A program made the translations under genes and the position numbers. Below, piece by piece: positions 17,079 through 24,684 of a stretch of 64,000 bases of DNA. The notes under the pieces were generated by a model. The model saw nothing but the letters and a program-made list of their open reading frames with translations, made no database searches and had not been told where the DNA came from. Source of the stretch: Bin87 sp965204395 (GTDB lineage: Bacteria; Chloroflexota; Dehalococcoidia; Lucifugimonadales; UBA3495); NCBI GenBank assembly GCA_965204395.1, contig OZ241987.1:1860001-1924000 (forward strand). Reading direction: 5' to 3'. Numbering within the stretch: the first letter of the stretch is position 1; each line of letters starts with the position of its first letter.

Positions 17079-17750
17079 CTATCCGTAAAAGAGGTGTCGG
17101 AGAACAAAGCGCAGCGCGTGGCCAAATCCACGGTTGGGCGCAAGCCGCGTGGTGACATAGACGTGGCCGTGTGATCCGCCATCGATGCCGGCGCCGCCCT
17201 GACCCCTCAGGCGGAGCCTGCTGCCGTCAGCGACTCCGGCGGGGATGGTCGCGTGCAGGCGCAGGACCCGGCCCAAACGCTGTTCGCCGCCGCAACGCCA
17301 GCACCTGCCGGCGATGGCGATTTCCTCCGGCTCCAGGCCCGTGCCACGGCAGCGCGGACAGGTCTCCATCCGCTCCACGATGAAGGATTTGCGCGCCCCC
17401 TTTGCGACCTCACGCGAGTTGATGAGCACGCAAACCTCCAGGTCCTCGCCGCGCCGGGGCACGTGGTTGCGGGGTCGCGCCGCTCCCCGCCGTGGGCCGG
17501 TGCGGGTGGACCTCTGCGAAGTGGGCGGCGTGGCATTGCTGACGGTGCCGTGCAGGTCATACTGTCGGCGGCGGTCGGGGTCGGACAGCGTGGCGTAGGC
17601 GTCGTTGATCTGCTGCATCCGGGTCTCGGCCTCAGATCCCGAATTCAGGTCCGGGTGATACAGGCGCGCCAGGCGGCGGTAGGCGGCGCGGATTTCGCCT
17701 GGGCTTGCGGTCCTCGGGACGCCAAGGATGCTGTAGCAGTCCTGTTGCAT
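17079..17750 (-). CDS. Short DnaJ-type co-chaperone
   Basis: The 223-residue protein has an N-terminal J domain with the His32-Pro-Asp34 tripeptide that stimulates Hsp70 ATPase. A basic linker follows, then a reduced zinc centre with CPRCRGTG and CWRCGGEQ. Next comes a C-terminal segment like the client-binding barrel of DnaJ (RLHATIPAGVADGSRLRLRGQGGAG). Full DnaJ has four zinc cysteine pairs and about 370 residues; here only two pairs and one barrel remain. It is a compact DnaJ-like protein rather than the housekeeping copy. The gene stands alone. Confidence 0.83.
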   Translation of the reverse strand: MQQDCYSILGVPRTASPGEIRAAYRRLARLYHPDLNSGSEAETRMQQINDAYATLSDPDRRRQYDLHGTVSNATPPTSQRSTRTGPRRGAARPRNHVPRRGEDLEVCVLINSREVAKGARKSFIVERMETCPRCRGTGLEPEEIAIAGRCWRCGGEQRLGRVLRLHATIPAGVADGSRLRLRGQGGAGIDGGSHGHVYVTTRLAPNRGFGHALRFVLRHLFYG

Positions 17751-17976
17751 TGTTGTATTGATCGATCAGATGTATGTAGCGGCCCGGAGCGTAACTGTTC
17801 GGAGTTGGAAAGATTCTTGGCGGACCCAACGGCATTCCTGCGAAAGCAGGAATCCAGAGGGTCTGCGCAAAGGCTATCGTGAGTTGGGGCAATGATTTTC
17901 TGGATTCAATCTCAAAGTCGAAATGATGCGTCAATTGAAGACTGGCGCCTCTAGTCTAAACGGTTACACCGGAGCG

Positions 17977-18156
17977 GGAAGCGTTGCGATTTAGGTGGTT
18001 TACTATCCGTCATTCCGGCGAAAGTCGAAGATGTCTGCCTGAGGCGGATGCCGAAATCCGGGAAATCCCAATCAGTACCATCGCGTCTATCCTGCCGCAG
18101 GTCCGCCTCTGGCGGGTACATCCATGCAATTAAACCACCTAAAGCGGAGCTCAACC
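17977..18156. mobile_element. Miniature inverted-repeat element, family 3, copy 2, with 9-bp target duplication
   Basis: The 180-bp element matches 7654-7833 along its length. Its ends form an imperfect 26-bp inverted repeat with the perfect inner core tttaggtggttta (17990-18002) against its complement at 18131-18143. The 9 bases accggagcg flank both sides (17968-17976 and 18157-18165). It inserted just upstream of the tRNA promoter. Confidence 0.83.
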
Positions 18157-18172
18157 ACCGGAGCGCGGTGCG

Positions 18173-18201
18173 TTGCTAACCGTACCGGCACGTGCTATGC
18201 T
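18173..18201 (+). promoter_or_regulatory. Promoter of tRNA-Pro
   Basis: ttgcta at 18173-18178 and tatgct at 18196-18201 are separated by 17 bases. Initiation would fall about 7 nt before the tRNA. The -35 box is only 8 bases beyond the target duplication of the family 3 element. Confidence 0.65.
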
Positions 18202-18214
18202 TGAGGTGTCGGGG

Positions 18215-18291
18215 CGGGGCGTAGCGCAGCCCGGTAGCGCACCTGCATGGGGTGCAGGGGGTCGCCAGTTCGAATCTGGCCGCCCCGACCA
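18215..18291 (+). tRNA. tRNA-Pro, anticodon GGG
   Basis: The acceptor strands cggggcg (18215-18221) and cgccccg (18281-18287) pair fully. The D arm has gcgc/gcgc stems, the anticodon stem cctgc/gcagg encloses the loop atggggt with anticodon GGG, and the T arm gccag/ctggc holds ttcgaat. The first base is C, as in proline tRNAs, and the 3' CCA is encoded (18289-18291). It reads CCC and CCU codons. Confidence 0.96.
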
Positions 18292-18318
18292 TTATCAACC
18301 AAGGTTGCTGTCAAGTTG

Positions 18319-18345
18319 GAGCGTCCAAACGGGCGCTCTTTCTCG
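18319..18345 (+). terminator. Intrinsic terminator after tRNA-Pro
   Basis: An 8-bp stem (gagcgtcc/gggcgctc, one G-T pair) with loop aaac is followed by tttctcgtt. It ends exactly at the stop of the convergent dehydrogenase gene. Confidence 0.7.
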
Positions 18346-19110
18346 TTACATCGCGGTGCGGCCTCCGTCAACGACCACCTCGCTGCCGGTCACGAAAGAC
18401 GCCTCGTCCGATGCCAGGTACACCACCGCGTAGGCGATATCCTCGGGTCGTCCGATGCGGCCCAGCGGCACCCGCCGCATTTGTTCCTCGTCGCTGAGAC
18501 CGCTGCCCCGGTTCCGCCGCGATTCCTGCAGCATCGGCGTGTCGATGGGACCGGGATGCACCGAGTTGCACCGGATGCCCTCGCCGGCGTGCTGGATGGC
18601 CGTGGACTTGGTGAACAGGCGCACCGCTCCCTTGGTGCTGCTGTACCCCGCCAGGTTGTAGTCGTTGCCCACCAGCCCGGCGGTGGACGAGATGTTCACA
18701 ATGCTCCCGCCGCCGGCCTCGCGCAGAGCGGGCAGCGCGGCCTTGGTTCCCAGGAACACGCCCTTGGCGTTGACGTCGAAAAGGCGGTCCCATTCCTCCA
18801 CGGTCATTTCCTCAATGCTGCGCCCGAGGACGATGCCCGCGTTGTTGACCAGCACGTTCAGCTTGCCGTATTCGGACACCGCCGCATTGACCGCGTTCGC
18901 CCAGTCGCTTTCGCTGGTGACGTCCAGGTGAACGTAGGTGGCCTGACCGCCCAGTTCGCGGATCTCGGCTTCCACCTTGCGCCCCTCGTCGTCCAGAATG
19001 TCGCCGAACACGACGCACGCCCCTTCTTCCGCGAACATCCGCGCCTCCACCGCGCCCTGTCCGCGCGCGCCGCCGCTGATCAATGCAACCTTGCCGTCCA
19101 GCCTGCCCAT
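18346..19110 (-). CDS. Short-chain dehydrogenase/reductase
   Basis: The 254-residue classical SDR has the cofactor loop GGARGQG at 13-19, NNAG at 89-92, the structural Asn114, catalytic Ser141/Ser142, Tyr156 and Lys160 (YSSTK) and the PGPIDTPM segment. Asp37 after the second strand suggests NAD(H) preference. The family includes cyclopentanol, glucose and hydroxysteroid dehydrogenases; the substrate here is unknown. A copy of its first 40 bases is preserved at about 20000-20040 as a scar of the tandem duplication described below. Confidence 0.92.
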   Translation of the reverse strand: MGRLDGKVALISGGARGQGAVEARMFAEEGACVVFGDILDDEGRKVEAEIRELGGQATYVHLDVTSESDWANAVNAAVSEYGKLNVLVNNAGIVLGRSIEEMTVEEWDRLFDVNAKGVFLGTKAALPALREAGGGSIVNISSTAGLVGNDYNLAGYSSTKGAVRLFTKSTAIQHAGEGIRCNSVHPGPIDTPMLQESRRNRGSGLSDEEQMRRVPLGRIGRPEDIAYAVVYLASDEASFVTGSEVVVDGGRTAM

Positions 19111-19217
19111 ACTTTTTGCCTCCTTGATTCGTTCCCTCTCCCTTGACGGGCCGAAGGTCCGCCTATGGCGGTAGAGGGCTAGAGCCTGCCCCGTACTCGA
19201 TACGGGGGTGAGGGTGA

Positions 19218-19925
19218 TTACTGCCCGAACATCAGCCGGCCCACCTCAAAAACGAAGTCCGGCAAAACGTCCTCGCCGGACAACGTCGCCGGGTTCTCCA
19301 GAATCTCCACGTCCTGACCGGGACGATAGATATATGCCCGTTGGTCTATTGGATCCAGCAGCCAGCCCAGGCGTGCGCCGCCCTCCATCCACTCTTCCAT
19401 CTTCGCCAGTAACGGCGGCAGGCGGTCGCTGAGTGAGCGCACCTCCACCACAAAGTCCGGCGCCCCGTTGATCGCTCCACGTCGTTCCTGTTCGGTGCGA
19501 TTATCGAAACGCTCTTGGGTGATCCAGGCGGCGTCAGGCATCAACACCGCTCCGCTGGGGAGTCGAAACATGGAAGTTTGGGAGAAGCTGCGCCCCGTGT
19601 TGTCGAGTTGCCACATAGCAAGTACGGCGTTGATTACAGTCTCTCCGATGTTGCTATCCGATCCCGTTGGAGCCATTACGATCAGCTCTCCCTGTGCCGA
19701 AAATTGAAAATCGTAGGGGTGGTTGTCCCGGGACAACTGGCACAGGCGCTCACCGAAATCGGGCGCGCTGCCGTCAACGCCCAGCGCCTTCAGGTTCAGG
19801 CGCAGTTCGCCGCCAACCGCCATAGACAGACCCGGCACGAACTGAGGGGCCTCAGGGGCCTCGATCGTGGGCTCTTTTATCGTTGGCCCTGTAATTGTGG
19901 GCTCTGTCGGCGTAGTCGTAACCAT
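19218..19925 (-). CDS. Uma2-family protein, duplicate A
   Basis: The 235-residue protein starts at the MVTTTPTEPT ATG (19925) behind a gaggt site. An upstream extension comes from the monooxygenase scar. A Thr/Pro/Glu-rich N-terminal tail with repeated EPTI units precedes the Uma2 core. That core has LIVMAPTGSDSN, PDAAWITQERFD, DFVVEVRSLSDRLPPLLAKMEEWMEGGARLGWLLDP and a YRPGQ end. Acidic residues match the PD-(D/E)XK-like site. It differs from copy B mostly around 95-150 (TGSDSNIGETVIN here, SGPLSNFGENAIN there). Confidence 0.86.
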   Translation of the reverse strand: MVTTTPTEPTITGPTIKEPTIEAPEAPQFVPGLSMAVGGELRLNLKALGVDGSAPDFGERLCQLSRDNHPYDFQFSAQGELIVMAPTGSDSNIGETVINAVLAMWQLDNTGRSFSQTSMFRLPSGAVLMPDAAWITQERFDNRTEQERRGAINGAPDFVVEVRSLSDRLPPLLAKMEEWMEGGARLGWLLDPIDQRAYIYRPGQDVEILENPATLSGEDVLPDFVFEVGRLMFGQ

Positions 19926-20130
19926 CTGTGATACCTCGCGGGGCCAATCACTACCCGTTGATGACCTCTCCAAACTCGCGGATGGCGTTGATGTGCGGGC
20001 CGCCGCTGATCAATGCAACCTTGCCGTCCAACCTGCCCATGATTGAGCCTCCTTGATTTGCTCCCTCTCCCTTGACGGGCCGAAAGTCCGCCTATGGCGG
20101 TAGAGGGTTGGGTGAGGGTAATGTCCGTTG

Positions 20131-20826
20131 CTACTCGTGCCCAAACATCAGCCGGCCCACCTCAAAAACGAAGTCCGGCAAAACGTCCTCGCCGGACAAC
20201 GTCGCCGGGTTCTCCAGGATCTCCACATCCTGACCGGGACGATAGATATATGCCCGTTGGTCGATGGGGTCCAGCAGCCAACCCAGGCGTGCGCCGCCCT
20301 CCATCCACTCTTCCATCTTCGCCAGTAACGGTGGCAGGCGGTCGCTGCGGGAACGCACCTCCACCACGAAGTCAGGAGCCCCGTTGATGGTGTTGCGCAG
20401 CTCAAACTCAGTGAGATTGTCGAACCGTTCCTGCGTTATCCAGGCAGCATCGGGCATGTACTGTGCGTCACTGGGCAGCCGGAACGCCACGGTTTGGGAG
20501 AAGTGTGCGCCGGGATTGTCCCGGTCCCATATTCCCAGATCAGTGTTGATTGCGTTCTCGCCGAAATTGCTCAAAGGGCCGGAGGGCGCCATTACGATCA
20601 ACTCTCCCTGGGCGGAAAATTGGAAGTCATATGGTTCGTTGTCCCGGGACAACTGGCACAACCGCGCACCGAAATCGGGCGCGCTGCCGTCAACGCCCAG
20701 CGCCTTCAGGTTCAGTCTCAGTTCGCTGCCAACCGCCATAGACAGACCCGGTACGAAATGAGGGGCCTCAGGGGCCTCGATCGTGGGCTCATTGATTGTG
20801 GGCTCTGTCGGCGTGGTGGTAACCAT
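20131..20826 (-). CDS. Uma2-family protein, duplicate B
   Basis: The 231-residue protein is a tandem paralogue of the preceding entry, with the same core residues (PDAAWITQERFD, DFVVEVRSRSDRLPPLL) and a near-identical C terminus. The ATG at 20826 follows a gaggt site; the open frame continues upstream through the monooxygenase gene but without a start signal. It begins 26 nt after the monooxygenase stop, so this copy keeps the ancestral position downstream of that gene. Confidence 0.86.
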   Translation of the reverse strand: MVTTTPTEPTINEPTIEAPEAPHFVPGLSMAVGSELRLNLKALGVDGSAPDFGARLCQLSRDNEPYDFQFSAQGELIVMAPSGPLSNFGENAINTDLGIWDRDNPGAHFSQTVAFRLPSDAQYMPDAAWITQERFDNLTEFELRNTINGAPDFVVEVRSRSDRLPPLLAKMEEWMEGGARLGWLLDPIDQRAYIYRPGQDVEILENPATLSGEDVLPDFVFEVGRLMFGHE

Positions 20827-20851
20827 CTGTAATACCTCGCGGGGCCAATCA

Positions 20852-21760
20852 CTACCCGTTGATGACCTCTCCAAACTCGCGGATGGCGTTGATGTGCGCG
20901 TCCGGCGTGTCCAGGCCGGCGGACATGGTGTTGATGGAGAAATGCGACGCGCCCATGCCGCGCCACGTCTCGGCTCGCGCCTGCCAGAACTCGGGGTCGC
21001 CGTCGGTATAGTTGACGCGCGGCTCCATCCCGATGGCATCGGGATCCCGACCGGCCGCCTCGGCAACCTGCCGCACCCTGGCGATGGTGGCTTCGGCCTC
21101 GGGGTGGTCGGCATCGAACTGTGGGAACCAGCCGTCCGCGCACCTGCCCACCCGACTCAACACCCGGTCCGGAGGAATCGGCCCGCGCGCCCGGCTCCCC
21201 GCGCCCATCCACAGCGGTATCGGTCGCTGCACCGGCAGCGGGTTGATGCCGGCGTTGGTCACGTTGTGGTAACGGCCGTGGAAGTCAACGACCTCCTCGG
21301 TCCACAGGCGGCGTAGCAGTTCCATCTGCTCCTCGGCGCGCCTGCCCCGCGTGGTGAAGTCCTCGCCCAACGCCTCGTACTCCACCGGATTCCAGCCGAT
21401 GCCAACGCCCAAACGGAGCCGGCCGTTGCTGAGCACGTCCACCTCGGCGGCCTGCTTGGCGACCAGCGCGGTCTGACGCTGCCCCAGGATCACGATGGCG
21501 GAGACCAGTTCCACCTTGGAGGTCAGCGCGGCCATGTAGCCGAACGCCACGAAAATCTCGTGGAACATGCTGTCCTTGGTGTAACTGCCGGTCCACGGCT
21601 GGTGATAGCTGGTGTCGGCGCCCAGGACGTGGTCGTAGGCGATGATGTGAGCGAAGCCCAACTCCTCGGCCGCCTGCACGTAATCGCGCACGGCGATGGG
21701 GTCGGAACCGATCTCGGTCTGGGGGAAAACCACACCGATCTGCATCTGCTGGTCAGGCAT
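20852..21760 (-). CDS. Luciferase-like (LLM) F420/flavin-dependent oxidoreductase
   Basis: The 302-residue protein is a TIM-barrel oxidoreductase of the bacterial-luciferase superfamily, resembling the F420-dependent TIGR03619-type group. It has GVVFPQTEIGSDP at the N terminus, AYDHVLGAD, LVSAIVILGQRQTALVAKQAAEVDVLSNGRLRLGVGIGWNPVEYEALG and IPLWMGAGS. It probably hydroxylates or dehydrogenates an organic substrate with a reduced deazaflavin or FMN. Members are strongly expanded in SAR202-type Chloroflexota. A Uma2 gene follows closely. Confidence 0.9.
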   Translation of the reverse strand: MPDQQMQIGVVFPQTEIGSDPIAVRDYVQAAEELGFAHIIAYDHVLGADTSYHQPWTGSYTKDSMFHEIFVAFGYMAALTSKVELVSAIVILGQRQTALVAKQAAEVDVLSNGRLRLGVGIGWNPVEYEALGEDFTTRGRRAEEQMELLRRLWTEEVVDFHGRYHNVTNAGINPLPVQRPIPLWMGAGSRARGPIPPDRVLSRVGRCADGWFPQFDADHPEAEATIARVRQVAEAAGRDPDAIGMEPRVNYTDGDPEFWQARAETWRGMGASHFSINTMSAGLDTPDAHINAIREFGEVING

Positions 21761-22052
21761 AAGTGCGCTCCTGGAAATGAGGGGTAAATCCGCAGCGGGC
21801 GGACAGGCTCGATTTTACCCGGCGGAGCGTACACGGGCAAACGGGCGCCGCCCGCGCTGCGCCGCGACTGCGTTATCTCTCGGGACCGTATGGCAGCACA
21901 CTGACATAATCGCGTCAGATCGCTGATACAATAGACTCCATGCATTCAAACGCATGACGATTGTGCGGCGCGTCCGAATTGGGCTCGGAAAGAGCGAAAC
22001 CGTGTTTGGGTTACAATAACTTTGGACGGAAAATAACGATAGGAGGCACTCA

Positions 22053-22514
22053 ATGCCCATCATCAGACTGCCAGACGCCTTGCGTGACGTTATCACCAGT
22101 GCGTTGGGCAATGACCTTGGTCGCCGCATCGAAAAAGGCCGTGCCGTAGCAATCTTCACGTACCAGTCAGCAGAAACTGGCGAACGCCAGTATCTGGTTG
22201 AGTTCAAGAGCTCGGAGAATGCAGAAACCCTTGCCTCTTTTCGGGGTAACAGCAAGGACACGAAGGCTGAAGCGGCGGTTCCCCTCTTCCCTGACGCCAG
22301 CCACGCCGCGCAGGCATTGGCCGAAAACATCGACATTGGGGATGCGGGTTTTGTGCTGCGCCACATCGCGCCGGCGGATGAGGGAATGGACGACTTCCGC
22401 GTAGAATTCACACCGCCCGGGTCCTCTGCCGTTTATCTTGCATTGGAAGCCACAGCCAGGGAAGGCGAAAGCGTCCCAATGCAACGCGCTGAACTGTATC
22501 CAACCAGAGGATAA
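22053..22514 (+). CDS. Uncharacterised 153-residue protein
   Basis: A strong aggaggcactca site precedes the ATG and a TACAAT hexamer lies at 22012-22017, so the gene is well signalled. The protein starts PIIRLPDALRDVITSALGNDLGRRIEKG and looks alpha/beta and soluble, without signal peptide or membrane helix. I recognise no domain. The next gene (22563) begins 48 nt downstream with a similar opening (IRLPEPARD), so the two may be an operon. Confidence 0.68.
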   Translation: MPIIRLPDALRDVITSALGNDLGRRIEKGRAVAIFTYQSAETGERQYLVEFKSSENAETLASFRGNSKDTKAEAAVPLFPDASHAAQALAENIDIGDAGFVLRHIAPADEGMDDFRVEFTPPGSSAVYLALEATAREGESVPMQRAELYPTRG

Positions 22515-22562
22515 CGTTGCGTCGGGCTTCCTACGGACGGATCAGCCGGCGAGTGACTCTAT

Positions 22563-22925
22563 ATGACCATTCGCTTACCAGAACCGGCCAGAGATCGACG
22601 TACCGAGAAGGAGCTCGATAGAAGATACAAGGAAGCAAGGCTGTTCCTTCTTCGCCAATGTATTCCCGGAGAGGTTTACCGGCCTGCTCCGGACGACGCT
22701 AAAACCGCGCTATTGTTTAACCAAATGAGTCGAGAAGGATACTTTACCGAGGTGTTGCCCGAGCGATACACAATAACCCCGAAAGGCTTGGAATACCGAG
22801 ACAGGTTACGACGCTCGGCATGGCGACAGTGGACGATAGATAACGCTCAGTGGGTGTTTCCAACGCTTGTCGCGGTCGCATCTACCATCACAGCAATATG
22901 CGCCGTCATACTCGGCATCCGCTAA
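22563..22925 (+). CDS. Uncharacterised protein with winged-helix-like region and C-terminal membrane helix
   Basis: The 120-residue protein has a basic N-terminal helix, then a segment resembling a winged helix (LLFNQMSREGYFTEVLPERYTITPKGLEYRDRLRR). This is typical of small HTH proteins ending in 'ITPKGLEYL'. A single C-terminal membrane helix follows (about 96-118). A tail-anchored DNA- or protein-binding adaptor is one reading. No family assignment is possible. It converges with the small membrane gene at 22983. Confidence 0.6.
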   Translation: MTIRLPEPARDRRTEKELDRRYKEARLFLLRQCIPGEVYRPAPDDAKTALLFNQMSREGYFTEVLPERYTITPKGLEYRDRLRRSAWRQWTIDNAQWVFPTLVAVASTITAICAVILGIR

Positions 22926-22982
22926 CCCACAATATGCTCCTGTGGCGTCATGGGGTCTCAGAATGCTGGGTTTGAGGGATAA

Positions 22983-23183
22983 TTACCCCGTGCCCCAGAC
23001 CAGGTTCCAGAGCAGGAGAAACAGCAGGACTGCCGTCCAACCCGTCAGCATCGCGATGCGGTACAGCCGGTTGAACCGCAACTGATCGCACTGCTGGAAA
23101 CGCGCCACACCTGGCAACCCCAGAGCGAACCGGCCTGAACCATAAAGGCTGCCATATCCCAACCGATCAGCAACCCAGCCCAA
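22983..23183 (-). CDS. Small one-helix membrane protein, paralogue 1
   Basis: The 66-residue reading ends in a hydrophobic helix with the pattern FNRLYRIAMLTGWTAVLLFLLLWNLVWGTG. The same C-terminal pattern occurs in the 64-residue gene at 25501-25695 (FNRLYRIFMLTGWTAVILFFLLWHFVWATG), while the N-terminal halves differ. Conservation in protein rather than only DNA supports a real gene. The start codon is uncertain. Both copies are convergent to an upstream plus-strand gene. Function unknown. Confidence 0.55.
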   Translation of the reverse strand: MGWVADRLGYGSLYGSGRFALGLPGVARFQQCDQLRFNRLYRIAMLTGWTAVLLFLLLWNLVWGTG

Positions 23184-23336
23184 GCGTCCCTAGCAGCGCG
23201 GCAGATGGGGGGCTGGGTAGGGGTGGATTATAATTCTCGCGCGTACCTGCTTTTGGGTGGTCGTCAGAACCGAGATTTGCGGGATTTTGGGATTTTCAGG
23301 CTTTCGACGCCAAAGTACATAGAAGGGTTAACCAAT

Positions 23337-24179
23337 ATGCAGGTCATTATGAATGTGATGATGACAATCTGGCAGTCGAAAACCATGACGTTCGGTGTCG
23401 CTTGTGAAATCCTTGCCGTCATCGCAGCCTTATTGAGCCCGCCTGTCATTCCAAGCCCGGGGTGGCTGCCATACGCCGCATTGTTGATGGCAACAATAGG
23501 CGCAGCCATCGTTGCCGGTAAGGTCGCTTGGGACTATCACGGCCGAGGACTGAATGCCAGACAAAGAAATGACGTGCAAGACATTCTGACAAGTGCAGGT
23601 CTCAGCGCGAGACAAAAAGAAGACGTCCAAGGCATTTTGGCAAACGCCACTCTCAACGCGACGCAAACGGAAGAAGTGGCCGAGGCGATTAAATCGAGCG
23701 GATTGACCGAGCGTCAGAAATCCGAGTTGGCAGCGTCGCTAACGGGATTATATCTTGCCGATACCGTCTTCGCCCAAAAGGCTGTAGCCGACGCGATGGA
23801 CCAATTGAATAAACCGGGGCACGGCGTTGTGGTGGTCATACACAGGATTGGTTTAAGCCAATGGGACGTTCAAAGTGTAGCTCCGCCGTGGGCAGGAATC
23901 GGATGCGTGCGCCAACACGCGCGTGGACAAGATGTCCCCTTCAATTTCATTGATGTAACTAAATCTCTCAACCAAGCATTTATCCCGACCGCTTTTTTAT
24001 GGAGACAACCGGGTAGCCAACAGTTGCGCTACACAAACAACGAAGACCCGAACTCATTCGACAACCAACTCGTGTTTAATCTCTATGACTGCGTGCCAGA
24101 ATGGAGAGTCCCTGCAACTGGCGATTACGTGCTCACTTACGACCCGTCGGATAAATGGACGTGGAAACAAAAATCGTAG
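23337..24179 (+). CDS. Membrane protein with repeated helical units, uncharacterised
   Basis: From the ATG at 23337 the protein has 280 residues. Two predicted membrane helices lie in the first 70 residues. They are followed by three to four 18-20-residue repeats around 75-145 of the form LNARQRNDVQDIL, LSARQKEDVQGIL, LNATQTEEVAEAI, LTERQKSELAASL. The C-terminal 130 residues look like a soluble beta domain. The longer frame to 23205 lacks a start signal. The layout suggests a surface or stalked protein; no function is assigned. Confidence 0.6.
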   Translation: MQVIMNVMMTIWQSKTMTFGVACEILAVIAALLSPPVIPSPGWLPYAALLMATIGAAIVAGKVAWDYHGRGLNARQRNDVQDILTSAGLSARQKEDVQGILANATLNATQTEEVAEAIKSSGLTERQKSELAASLTGLYLADTVFAQKAVADAMDQLNKPGHGVVVVIHRIGLSQWDVQSVAPPWAGIGCVRQHARGQDVPFNFIDVTKSLNQAFIPTAFLWRQPGSQQLRYTNNEDPNSFDNQLVFNLYDCVPEWRVPATGDYVLTYDPSDKWTWKQKS

Positions 24180-24236
24180 CCCTCCCATGGACTACGGTCT
24201 AAAGGTCGCGACTGGACAAAGACCGGGAGCATAACC

Positions 24237-24461
24237 ATAAACCAACTGCTTCAAGAAACCTTCAATCGAGCCGCCGACCTGCCTCCCGAAGAACAGGATC
24301 GGTTCGCCAGATTCTTGCTGGCCGAGCTTGAGGCTGACCAACTGTGGGACCAACAATTTGACCGGCCGGAATCGGATGAGTTGCTGAGCCGCCTCGCCAC
24401 CGAAACCTTGGCCGACCACCGAGCCGGAGCCACCACGTCGTTGGACCTGGCCAACCTCTAA
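24237..24461 (+). pseudogene. Antitoxin-like small gene with an ATA in place of the start codon
   Basis: The frame encodes about 74 residues, NQLLQETFNRAADLPPEEQ... ending ADHRAGATTSLDLANL. This is the pattern of a widespread antitoxin-like family (LPxxEQD...LLxELxxE..W...F..S...L..LA.EALAEHRAGxTxPLD). The expected start codon is ATA at 24237 and no ATG, GTG or TTG exists upstream in frame, although a gggag site is correctly placed. Either it has lost its start codon or uses a rare one. No toxin gene follows; repeat DNA does. Confidence 0.6.
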
Positions 24462-24684
24462 CCATTCGTAATTCCTGCGTAACCATTCGTCATTCCCGCG
24501 AAGGCGGGAATCCAGGAATCTCCAGCACAACATCCTGTCCATCCCGTTCATCCTCTTTATCCCGGTAAAATTCGCCGTTCACCGTTGCCAATTGCAACTC
24601 CGGCGCCATCGCTGATTATGACGCGATTGCCCTGATGACAATCCCCCTTTGACCCGCCCCGCCGTCCTCCCTAAAATAGAATAT
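24462..24684. repeat. Degraded dispersed repeats between small genes
   Basis: A short palindrome (gtcattcccgcgaaggcgggaatcc, about 24488-24512) is followed at 24521-24636 by a decayed relative of the family 1 element at 814-1067. It includes atcctgtccatcccgttcatcct and an end reading gacgcgattgccctg. No left inverted repeat or target duplication is found. Confidence 0.55.

Larger units (their letters stand above)
19070..20898. repeat. Tandem duplication of a Uma2 unit with scars of both neighbours
   Basis: A unit running from the 5' end of the dehydrogenase gene, through a Uma2 gene, to the 3' end of the monooxygenase gene occurs twice, at about 19070-19997 and 19999-20898. The internal junction at about 19997 joins gatgtgcg (monooxygenase tail) to ggccgccgctg (dehydrogenase start), with a few G/C bases of microhomology. 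Intact ends of both flanking genes survive only at the outer edges. The copies have diverged visibly, so the event is not recent. Confidence 0.85.

Noticed and set aside
20827..21114. N-terminal extension of Uma2 copy B
   Set aside because: It is the monooxygenase gene read in another phase; copy A shows the true start.
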